Source: Fen-1077 sp050014355
GTDB taxonomy: Bacteria > Chloroflexota > Dehalococcoidia > Dehalococcoidales > RBG-16-60-22
Direction: 5' to 3'
DNA: 39,872 nucleotides
NCBI GenBank assembly: GCA_050014355.1
Contig: JBEKDL010000009.1
Coordinates: forward strand, 1 to 39,872
Part shown: positions 1 to 6,490 of the stretch, in pieces
Layout of the letters: the number at the start of each line of letters is the position of its first letter
Position numbering within the stretch: position 1 is the stretch's first letter
The notes under the pieces: generated by a model
Database searches by the model: none
What the model was told of the DNA's origin: nothing
What the model saw: only the letters and a program-made list of their open reading frames with translations
Position numbers and translations under genes: made by a program

Positions 1-61
1 ATAGAACCGATAGCACCAGTGCCAGAAAGGCCAGTAATGAGATGAATCTCATCTTTTTCAT
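1..61 (-). CDS. Secreted or membrane-anchored protein, N-terminus only (partial)
   Basis: Reading the minus strand from the ATG at 59-61, the first 20 codons give MKKMRFISLLAFLALVLSVL, a typical signal peptide with a basic start and a hydrophobic core. A good ribosome binding site (GAGGTG) lies seven bases before the ATG, which supports a real start. The gene continues off the left edge, so neither the cleavage site nor the mature protein can be seen, and no function can be given. It is downstream of etfA on the same strand, 66 bases away. Confidence 0.6.
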   Translation of the reverse strand, partial: MKKMRFISLLAFLALVLSVL

Positions 62-127
62 GGTCACACACCTCACAGCGACAAATTTCTTTTAAACATA
101 ATCATCTGGTCTACACGATAATAAAAG

Positions 128-1126
128 TTACGATGCTACCAGCTCTTTCACCCTGGCGGTAAAAGCCGGCAGCACTTTCTTCCAATCGCCCACGACGCCG
201 AAGCGCGCATAGCGGAATATATTCGCTTCCTTATCTTTGTTAATTGCTACGATTGTTTTTGAGCCGGAACAACCGCTCATATGCTGACTCGAGCCGGAGA
301 TAGCGATAGCGATGTAGACCTCCGGGGCGATAATTTTACCGGTAAGCCCCACCTGCGCGGTGTCGGGCATCCAGCCGTTATCACAGGGAGGGCGGCTGGC
401 GCCCACGGCCCCCTTGAGCAGCCTGGCCAGTTCTTCAAGCTGTCTGAACCCATCTGCCCCACCGATGCCGCGCCCGCCGGATACTACTATCTGCGCGTCC
501 TCCAGCTTGACACCGGACACCTCGGCCATAACGCGGTTAATCAGCTTCGCCCGGATATCCGCTTCCTGTACACCCGCGGGCACATTCACGACCTCCCCTT
601 TTCTTAAGGCGTCCGGCGCCGGGGCGGTCATGGCTTTGGTGCGTATCGTTACCATCTGGGGGTCGGTATCGGTGATAAAGACAGCCTGGGCGTTGCCGCC
701 GTAAACCGGTTTCGTCTGTAAAAGACGTTTCGATTCCGGGTCGATATCCAGGTCGATACAGTCCATCGTCACCGCCGTGCCCAGTTTGAAAGCCAGTTTC
801 GGGGCCAGGTCGCGACCGATATCCGTCTGCCCCATAATTATTATGGATGGCATCACCTGTTTAACGACCTTCTCCACGACAATGACATAAGGTTCCGCCT
901 GGTAGTCCTTGAGGAGAGGGTCATCCACCACGTAGACTTTTGATGCGCCGTACATGATGGCCTGCGGAGCAGTACCGGCGACATTGCTTCCGACCACTAT
1001 GGCGCACAGGTCCTGGCCCAGCGCATCGGCGAGTTTACGGCCGGCGCCGAGTCCCTCCGCGGCAATTGGCAGGAGCTTATCACCCTTGACTTCACAGAAT
1101 ACGGCGATACCGCGATAATCAGCCAT
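128..1126 (-). CDS. etfA: Electron transfer flavoprotein subunit alpha
   Basis: The alpha subunit of ETF carries FAD and passes electrons from acyl-CoA dehydrogenases to the respiratory chain or another acceptor. The C-terminal FAD domain is clear: SGGRGIGG, then ASRPPCDNGWMPDTAQVGLTGK, then SGSSQHMSGC and SKTIVAINKD. Length (332 residues) is normal. Two starts are possible: GTG at 1127-1129 and ATG at 1124-1126. The AGGAG is only three bases before the GTG but six before the ATG, so ATG is chosen. It lies 50 bases downstream of etfB and is surely cotranscribed. The loop SGC-SGSK differs from the GM-x-DSK of the human protein; I think this is a normal variant of anaerobe ETFs. The acyl-CoA dehydrogenases at 33-35 kb are plausible partners. 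Confidence 0.95.
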   Translation of the reverse strand: MADYRGIAVFCEVKGDKLLPIAAEGLGAGRKLADALGQDLCAIVVGSNVAGTAPQAIMYGASKVYVVDDPLLKDYQAEPYVIVVEKVVKQVMPSIIIMGQTDIGRDLAPKLAFKLGTAVTMDCIDLDIDPESKRLLQTKPVYGGNAQAVFITDTDPQMVTIRTKAMTAPAPDALRKGEVVNVPAGVQEADIRAKLINRVMAEVSGVKLEDAQIVVSGGRGIGGADGFRQLEELARLLKGAVGASRPPCDNGWMPDTAQVGLTGKIIAPEVYIAIAISGSSQHMSGCSGSKTIVAINKDKEANIFRYARFGVVGDWKKVLPAFTARVKELVAS

Positions 1127-1176
1127 CACTATCTCCTATGATAAAACGTAATTGTTAAAAACTTGTTAATGCATTT

Positions 1177-1974
1177 TTAAAGCGCTTTAGCTGACCGTAG
1201 CTTGAGCGCCAGGTCGGCCGCCATTTCCTCCGGGGTCTCGCCCGCGGCAAAATCGCATTTCCCTTCATGCACCGGCTGGAATAGCCGGCGTATCTTTGCC
1301 CTTCTTCCGATAGCGCCTATCTTCGACATATCGATACCTATATCGGCCGGCTTCCAGATTACCGGCTCGATTTTCTTGGCGGCCATGATTCCTTTAATCG
1401 TGGGGTAGCGCGCCTCGCCGATTTCGTTGCTCACCGTCACTACAGCAGGTAAAGGCACCTCGATGACGTCATAGCCGGCGGAAGTGACTCTTTCGATTTT
1501 AGCTTTGCCGTTAATGATTTCTATCTTTCGTGCCAGGGTGACACAGGGCAGCCCGAGCGCCCCGGCGATGGCGGGACCGGTCTGTCCGGCATTGGTATCG
1601 GAGGCTTCACGGCCGCAGAGGATAAGGTCGTATTGGCCAATCTTTTTTATCGCCGCCGCCAGGGCGCCTGCCGTTGACCAGGTGTCACCATTGATGTAAA
1701 CTTCGTCCTCCAGCAATATCAGCGCATCGGCGCCCATGGCCAGGGGTTTTTTGACCACTTCACGCATCAGCCCGTTGCCCAGGCTCAATACGGTCACCTT
1801 ACCTCCCTGGGCCTCTTTAATCTTTAAAGACGCTTCCACCGCGTACTCGCCGTAGGGGTCGATGACCGGGGGCGCGCCGCGCATCTCGGCTTTATTAGTA
1901 GCGGCATCGATTTTGAAGCTGCTGGGCGGTGCTTCGGGGTCGATGACCTGCTTAACGCAAACGATTATATTCAT
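1177..1974 (-). CDS. etfB: Electron transfer flavoprotein subunit beta
   Basis: The beta subunit pairs with EtfA and carries the AMP (or, in bifurcating ETFs, a second FAD) site. The start MNIIVCVKQVIDPE and the nucleotide-loop region LCGREASDTNAGQTGPAIAGALGLP are diagnostic. Length (265 residues) is normal. The ATG is preceded by GGAAGG at about ten bases. The loop ends in QTGP, as in classical ETFs, rather than the AQVGP I associate with electron-bifurcating forms; this hints at, but does not prove, a non-bifurcating type. No quinone oxidoreductase or FixCX-like gene is in the window, so the final electron acceptor is unknown. It may be read through from prmC, whose stop is 75 bases upstream. 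Confidence 0.95.
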   Translation of the reverse strand: MNIIVCVKQVIDPEAPPSSFKIDAATNKAEMRGAPPVIDPYGEYAVEASLKIKEAQGGKVTVLSLGNGLMREVVKKPLAMGADALILLEDEVYINGDTWSTAGALAAAIKKIGQYDLILCGREASDTNAGQTGPAIAGALGLPCVTLARKIEIINGKAKIERVTSAGYDVIEVPLPAVVTVSNEIGEARYPTIKGIMAAKKIEPVIWKPADIGIDMSKIGAIGRRAKIRRLFQPVHEGKCDFAAGETPEEMAADLALKLRSAKAL

Positions 1975-2049
1975 TCAGAACGTACCTTCCGGATTTTTTG
2001 AAACCTGTTTAAACGTGAATTTATAATAAATTTAGCAAAATATTTATAC

Positions 2050-2883
2050 CTATGTCAAACTAAGGCTTACCACCCGTTCAATGCCGGCCAGGTCGCGGTA
2101 GATTTCACTTACGGCGCCGGGAAGCTCTTTTTCCAATAACGCGCCGACGCTCCTGGACTGGCCCTGCCCTACCTCCAATAACAGGCACCCTTGTTTTGCT
2201 AGTTTTTTTGCCGCTTGTCGGCAGAAAAGCCTGATGTTGTCCAACCCATCCTCACCACCATTTAGCGCTCGCAGAGGTTCGAAGCTTAATGTGCCTTTCA
2301 CATCCGTGGCCCTGACATAAGGCAAATTGGCCACGATTAAATCAACCTTTTTCTGTAAAGGCTCAAGCAAGTTGCCTTGCAAGAGAACAATTCTATCCTC
2401 CACGCCATGTTTTTTGCAGTTCCTGCGGGCTACGCCCAGCGCCCGGGACGATATATCGGTAGCGTAAATGGTAACCCGGGGGAGATTCACTGCCAGGCTG
2501 ATAGCGATGGCACCGCTGCCCGTGCCGATATCGGCGATTTTTTTAATAGGGCGTCTGCCGGCCAGGGCTATGGCTTTTTCTACCAGTAGCTCCGTCTCCG
2601 GCCTGGGGATAAGCACGTCGCGATTTACGATGAAGTCCAGGCCGTAAAATTCGCGGTGGCCGGTGATGTAGGCGGTCGGCTCGCCGCCCACGCGCCTTTC
2701 CAGCGCCTCTTTAAGGTCTTGACCCTGCCCGGGACTTAACTCCTCATCGAACTGTGAAAAAAAGCGGGCACGGCTGATCCCTAGGACATGTCTCAAGAGG
2801 ATTTCGCCTTCCAGCGGGGCGTCTTCAATATTATTGTTCCGGAGGGTTTCACGGGCATGGGCTAACGCCTGTTTGAGGTTCAC
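2050..2883 (-). CDS. prmC: Peptide chain release factor N5-glutamine methyltransferase
   Basis: PrmC (HemK) methylates the glutamine of the GGQ motif in release factors, using S-adenosylmethionine. The SAM-binding motif DIGTGSG is at residues 118-124, and the N-terminal helical domain and the RPETELLVE region are present. The substrate-glutamine motif, usually NPPY, reads NLPY at residues 186-189. The start is a GTG at 2881-2883 that overlaps the prfA stop (GTGA), with GGAGG ten bases upstream inside prfA. The overlap with its own substrate's gene is the classical prfA-prmC arrangement and implies translational coupling. Length (277 residues) is normal. Confidence 0.94.
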   Translation of the reverse strand: MNLKQALAHARETLRNNNIEDAPLEGEILLRHVLGISRARFFSQFDEELSPGQGQDLKEALERRVGGEPTAYITGHREFYGLDFIVNRDVLIPRPETELLVEKAIALAGRRPIKKIADIGTGSGAIAISLAVNLPRVTIYATDISSRALGVARRNCKKHGVEDRIVLLQGNLLEPLQKKVDLIVANLPYVRATDVKGTLSFEPLRALNGGEDGLDNIRLFCRQAAKKLAKQGCLLLEVGQGQSRSVGALLEKELPGAVSEIYRDLAGIERVVSLSLT

Positions 2884-3950
2884 ACCGCCTGTTCCTCCAG
2901 CTGCTTTGACTGCTCACTGGTGGCCAGGGTGTCGATAAGCTCATCAAGCGCGCCGTCCATGATTTTCGGAAGGTTATGCAGGGCGATATTGATACGGTGG
3001 TCGGAAACACGATCCTGGGGATAGTTATAAGTTCTGATTTTCTCCGCTCGTTCGCCGGTGCCTACCTGCGACCGCCTGTCGGAGATAATCTGTTCTTCCT
3101 GCTTGCGCTTTTCGATGTCCAGCAGCCGGGTGCGCAGCACCGAGAGCGCTTTTACTTTATTTTGCAGCTGCGAGCGCTCGTCCTGGCAGGTAACTACCAT
3201 CCCGGTGGGCAGGTGGGTAACGCGGATGGCCGTGGCCACCTTGTTTACGTTCTGGCCACCGGCGCCGCCGCTATGAAAAACATCGATTCTTAAATCATCG
3301 GGGTTGATTTCGATGTCCACGTCTTCGGCCTTGGGCAGGACAGCCACTGTGGCCGTGGAGGTGTGTATCCTGCCGGACGCCTCGGTTACCGGCACGCGTT
3401 GGACGCGGTGCACGCCGCGCTCATATTTCAAACGGCTGTAAGCGCCCCGGCCTTTTATTTCGAAAATAATTTCTTTAAACCCTCCGCCCCCGCTTTCGCT
3501 CAAGCTGATAACATCGACTTTCCACCCCCGGCCCAGCGCGTAGCGGCTGTACATGCGGTAAAGGTCGGAGGCGAAGAGCGCGGCTTCATCGCCGCCCGTC
3601 CCCGCCCGTATCTCCACAATGATGTCTTTTTCATCATTCGGGTCTCTGGGAAGAAGAGCCTGCCGCAGCTCTCCGGTCAGCTCTTGAAGCTCTTTTTCCA
3701 GGGATTCTATTTCTTGCCTGGCCAGAGCGGCCATTTCTTCGTCCAATTTGTCATTCAGCATTGCCCTGGTCTCATCGAGAGATTTCCGGGCATTTTTGTA
3801 TTTACGGTAAATCTTCACCGTGTCTTCCAGTGCCGCTCTCTCTCTGGCCAGCGCCTGCACCTGGTTGATATCTGTTGCTACTTCAGGTCGCGCCAGTTTA
3901 TCTTCTATCTCCTGGTAGCGTTTTTCTATTTTATCCAGTTGTGCCATCAT
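2880..3950 (-). CDS. prfA: Peptide chain release factor 1
   Basis: RF1 recognises UAA and UAG stop codons and triggers peptide release on the ribosome. Counting from the chosen start, the stop-codon tripeptide PVT is at residues 187-189 and the catalytic GGQ at 231-233, within HSGGAGGQNVNK. From the ATG at 3948-3950 the protein is 356 residues, the usual length. The open frame extends 17 codons further upstream but those residues do not resemble RF1. A second ATG follows at once (3945-3947). The SD is weak: GGAG lies twelve bases before the first ATG. It is the first gene of the prfA-prmC pair and is divergent from the acyl-CoA synthetase. Confidence 0.95.
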   Translation of the reverse strand: MMAQLDKIEKRYQEIEDKLARPEVATDINQVQALARERAALEDTVKIYRKYKNARKSLDETRAMLNDKLDEEMAALARQEIESLEKELQELTGELRQALLPRDPNDEKDIIVEIRAGTGGDEAALFASDLYRMYSRYALGRGWKVDVISLSESGGGGFKEIIFEIKGRGAYSRLKYERGVHRVQRVPVTEASGRIHTSTATVAVLPKAEDVDIEINPDDLRIDVFHSGGAGGQNVNKVATAIRVTHLPTGMVVTCQDERSQLQNKVKALSVLRTRLLDIEKRKQEEQIISDRRSQVGTGERAEKIRTYNYPQDRVSDHRINIALHNLPKIMDGALDELIDTLATSEQSKQLEEQAV

Positions 3951-4012
3951 CGGTAATTTATTCTCCGTAAAGATTATAGCACAGCGCCACGTAGCGCTCA
4001 AAGCTACCTAAA

Positions 4013-4042
4013 TTGACAATATTTCAGGTTGTAGAGTATAAT
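4013..4042 (+). promoter_or_regulatory. Sigma-70-type promoter of the acyl-CoA synthetase gene
   Basis: TTGACA at 4013-4018 and TATAAT at 4037-4042 match both consensus hexamers perfectly, with an 18-base spacer. It points to the gene starting at 4140 and predicts a leader of about 90 bases. It is among the strongest-looking promoters in the window. Confidence 0.8.
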
Positions 4043-4139
4043 TAAACGTGTCCGTTTCCCGGGACGTGCCCCGCATCCGCCCAACGATATTATATATTTT
4101 TATTCATTATCCAATACGCTAATTAGAAGGAGCTGAACG

Positions 4140-5714
4140 ATGACCATCACAGAAATGCTTGCCAGAAATGCCCGCCTTTTACCCAATGCCACCGCCCTTA
4201 TCGAGATAACTCCCAGCAAAAACTTGAGAAGAGTGATTACCTGGAAGGAGTTTGATAATAACGCCAACCGTTTCGCTAACGCGCTCATCGCCAGGGGCGT
4301 GAAAAAGGGCGATGTCGTCGTCCACCTGATGATGAACTCGATAAAATGGCTGGAAGCCTACTTCGGCATTCTCAAGACGGGGGCGATGGCCGCGCCGCTT
4401 AATTTCAGGTTCATCAGCCGGCAGATTAAGTACTGCGTGGATATCGCCGAGCCGAAAATCATGGTCCTGGACCAGGACTTTACCGACCGCATCGAGCCGA
4501 TACGCAAAGAAATGAAGACGATTAAAAAGTACATCTTTCTCGGCGATAAAATGCCTAAGGGCATGGAAGCTTACGATGAAGTGCTGGCCAAGTCCTCGCC
4601 CGTGGCGCCGAATATCACCTTGAGCGGCGAAGATGAAGCCGGCCTGTACTTTACCTCCGGCACCACCGGCGACCCTAAAGCGACCCTCCTCTGCCACCGC
4701 AGCCTGGAGCATGTGGCTGTCAATGAGAACTATTCGCACCTGGAGAGACGCAATGACTGCTTCCTCCTCATCCAGCCCCTTTACCATACCGGCGGCAAGA
4801 TGCACTGGTTCGGGAGCTTTATCGCCGGCGCGCGGGCGGTCATGACCACCGGCGGCGAAAGAGTCACCGCCAAGCTTATCATGGAGACCATCGCTAAAGA
4901 AAAAATTACCATCTGTATGCTCCTGGTGCCCTGGCTGCAGGATATCGTTACCGCCCTGGACCGCGGCGACATGAAACTGGCCGATTACGATACCAGCTCC
5001 CTGCGCCTGGTCCACTCGGGCGCGCAGCCTATTCCCCCGGTGCTCGTCCGGCGTTTCCTGAAATACTTCCCGAAGATAGCTTACGAAGAGAACTATGGTT
5101 TAACCGAATCGGCCGGCCCATGTATGCACCTGGGCCTGGAGAATATCCACAAGCTCGGCTCTTTCGGCTACCCTAGGATTAATATCGACGCCCGCGTCGT
5201 CGATGATAAGGGAAATGATGTGCCCATCGGTACCGTCGGCGAGATGATTATCCGCGGCAATAATATCATGAAATGCTACTATAAAAACCCGGAAAAGACC
5301 GCCGAAACTCTCAAAAACGGATGGCTCTATACCGGTGACCTCGTCAGGCAGGACGAAGAAGGGTTTATCTCTTATGTCGATAGGAAGAAAGACCTTATCA
5401 TCAGCGGCGGAGAGAACATCTACCCGGTCGACCTGGAGTCGGTACTTATCGGCCAGCCCAAGGTCAAAGACGTGGCCATCATCGGCGTGACGGATGACAG
5501 GTACGGCGAGGTGGTCGCCGCCGTCGTCCAGCCTAAAGAAGGCGTCGACCTGACCGAAGCGGAAATGAGGGCCTACTACGAGCCGCAGATTCCCAAATAC
5601 GCCTGGCCCAGGATTATCCTTTTCGGCGATGTGCCCCGCAACCCCACGGGTAAAATTGAAAAGCCCAAACTGCGGGAAAAATACGCCAATTTGAAGTGGA
5701 ACCCCAAGGGCTAG
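4140..5714 (+). CDS. AMP-dependent acyl-CoA synthetase (fatty-acid-CoA ligase type)
   Basis: This enzyme activates a carboxylic acid with ATP to an acyl-adenylate and then to acyl-CoA, releasing AMP and PPi. The P-loop-like motif TSGTTGDPK is at residues 172-180. The hinge region YTGDLVRQDEEGFISYVDRKKD and the C-terminal lysine context NPTGKIEKPKLR are all present. The 524-residue length fits the medium/long-chain family. The ATG has a strong SD (AAGGAG at eight bases) and a consensus promoter upstream. The substrate cannot be told from sequence. The product would feed the acyl-CoA dehydrogenases at 33-35 kb, and the PPi could be used by HppA two genes downstream. It ends just before a clear terminator. 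Confidence 0.9.
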   Translation: MTITEMLARNARLLPNATALIEITPSKNLRRVITWKEFDNNANRFANALIARGVKKGDVVVHLMMNSIKWLEAYFGILKTGAMAAPLNFRFISRQIKYCVDIAEPKIMVLDQDFTDRIEPIRKEMKTIKKYIFLGDKMPKGMEAYDEVLAKSSPVAPNITLSGEDEAGLYFTSGTTGDPKATLLCHRSLEHVAVNENYSHLERRNDCFLLIQPLYHTGGKMHWFGSFIAGARAVMTTGGERVTAKLIMETIAKEKITICMLLVPWLQDIVTALDRGDMKLADYDTSSLRLVHSGAQPIPPVLVRRFLKYFPKIAYEENYGLTESAGPCMHLGLENIHKLGSFGYPRINIDARVVDDKGNDVPIGTVGEMIIRGNNIMKCYYKNPEKTAETLKNGWLYTGDLVRQDEEGFISYVDRKKDLIISGGENIYPVDLESVLIGQPKVKDVAIIGVTDDRYGEVVAAVVQPKEGVDLTEAEMRAYYEPQIPKYAWPRIILFGDVPRNPTGKIEKPKLREKYANLKWNPKG

Positions 5715-5745
5715 CGTTTTGGAAATTATATTCCCGAAGAATTCG

Positions 5746-5787
5746 GAAACGGCATTTCACTATCAACCGGTGGTGCCGTTTCTTTTT
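5746..5787 (+). terminator. Intrinsic terminator after the acyl-CoA synthetase
   Basis: GAAACGGCA (5746-5754) pairs perfectly with TGCCGTTTC (5774-5782) and is followed by five T residues. It closes the acyl-CoA synthetase transcript. The next promoter begins only three bases later. Confidence 0.85.
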
Positions 5788-5789
5788 GC

Positions 5790-5819
5790 TTGACAACGAT
5801 AGCGGAATGGTTCTATCCT
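5790..5819 (+). promoter_or_regulatory. Promoter of the cupin-like gene
   Basis: TTGACA (5790-5795) and TATCCT (5814-5819) are 18 bases apart. The expected start point is about 5826, only some 15 bases before the ATG at 5841, so the ribosome binding site AAGGAG (5828-5833) sits at the very 5' end of the message. Confidence 0.7.
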
Positions 5820-5840
5820 GCGGGAAGAAGGAGCGGGAAT

Positions 5841-6260
5841 ATGGCTAAAAGCAAATACGGCAAGTACTTTTTTAAAAACCCGATAGTGAAAGGCAAGTTC
5901 GGGCCGAGGTTGATTTTCTTCAGCCGCCAGCACCCTGAAGTCGGCGAGAAGAACTTTTCCGTCCTCTGGAACTGCGTTACCGAGGCGCACGTTATGGTGC
6001 AAGACCCCCACGCCCATGACTTCGACCAGTTCTTACATTTTTACGGGGCCAACTCGCTCGATATCACCCAGTTCGATGCCGAAATAGAAATATACCTGGG
6101 TGAAGAAGGTGAAAAGCACGTCATCACCGAGCCCACCGTGCTGCACATACCCAAAGATACGATTCACTGCCCCCTCAATTTCAAGGTAGTGCGCCAACCG
6201 GTGATATTCATGAACGTGGCACTGACACCGCAGTATGTCCAGAACCCCCAGAAGCACTGA
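5841..6260 (+). CDS. Small cupin-like protein of unknown function
   Basis: A 139-residue protein that I do not recognise as a named enzyme. The stretch QDPHAHDFDQFLHFYG resembles a cupin metal-binding motif (HxH, then acidic residues), and a later LHIPKDTIHCP resembles the second cupin histidine, so a small metal-binding beta-barrel is likely. The ATG at 5841 has AAGGAG seven bases upstream. A longer open frame back to 5790 would start inside the promoter and is rejected. It is monocistronic: a terminator precedes its promoter, and another hairpin follows at 6358. No signal peptide is seen, so it is probably cytoplasmic. Confidence 0.7.
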   Translation: MAKSKYGKYFFKNPIVKGKFGPRLIFFSRQHPEVGEKNFSVLWNCVTEAHVMVQDPHAHDFDQFLHFYGANSLDITQFDAEIEIYLGEEGEKHVITEPTVLHIPKDTIHCPLNFKVVRQPVIFMNVALTPQYVQNPQKH

Positions 6261-6291
6261 TGGTGCCGGGGATATAGACATTTTTAAGTAT

Positions 6292-6319
6292 TTGATTTTG
6301 GATAAAATGTCTGTATAAT
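6292..6319 (+). promoter_or_regulatory. Promoter of the hppA leader
   Basis: TTGATT (6292-6297) and TATAAT (6314-6319) are separated by 16 bases. A second TATAAT at 6323-6328, with TTGGAT at 6298-6303, could serve as an alternative. Either would start a transcript that soon meets the hairpin at 6358-6392 and then reaches hppA at 6491. Confidence 0.6.
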
Positions 6320-6329
6320 AGTTATAATC

Positions 6330-6428
6330 ATGTTTATCAGATGGTTACAACGCGTTAAAGCAGGGGTATCAAGTACTCCTGCTTCATTTTTTATCTCCCC
6401 AAATTATCCTGGCGGGGTCAAACGATAG
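6330..6428 (+). CDS. Possible 32-residue leader ORF upstream of hppA
   Basis: An open frame starts at ATG 6330-6332 with MFIRWLQRVKAG and ends at TAG 6426-6428. No SD sequence precedes it, but the start lies only about 11 bases after the first TATAAT, so it could be read as a leaderless message. The terminator hairpin at 6358-6392 lies within it, so translation could affect hairpin formation. This is a candidate only; the frame may be chance. Confidence 0.25.
   Translation: MFIRWLQRVKAGVSSTPASFFISPNYPGGVKR
6358..6392 (+). terminator. Intrinsic terminator or attenuator upstream of hppA
   Basis: AAGCAGGGGTA (6358-6368) pairs with TACTCCTGCTT (6374-6384) over eleven base pairs with one G-U pair and a five-base loop. 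CA and then six T residues follow. It may end the cupin transcript. Because a promoter lies between the cupin gene and the hairpin, it may also attenuate hppA or end a small RNA of about 60 bases. Confidence 0.75.
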
Positions 6429-6490
6429 AATAAACCTGCCGGGTCGAATAAAAATAAATATCTAGTAAGGCAATCTAGAAAAGGAGAAAA

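Noticed and set aside
1141..1176. TTAAAAA/TTTTTAA inverted repeat between etfB and etfA as a terminator
   Set aside because: The stem is purely AT, weak, and lies between two subunits of one complex, so termination there is unlikely.
3951..4001. N-terminal extension of prfA
   Set aside because: The 17 extra residues are not found in RF1 proteins, and the ATG at 3948-3950 gives the normal length and a GGQ position close to that of E. coli RF1.
4179..5015. Minus-strand open frame of 278 codons opposite the acyl-CoA synthetase
   Set aside because: It is an antisense shadow of a well-supported gene with low-complexity composition and no recognisable motif.
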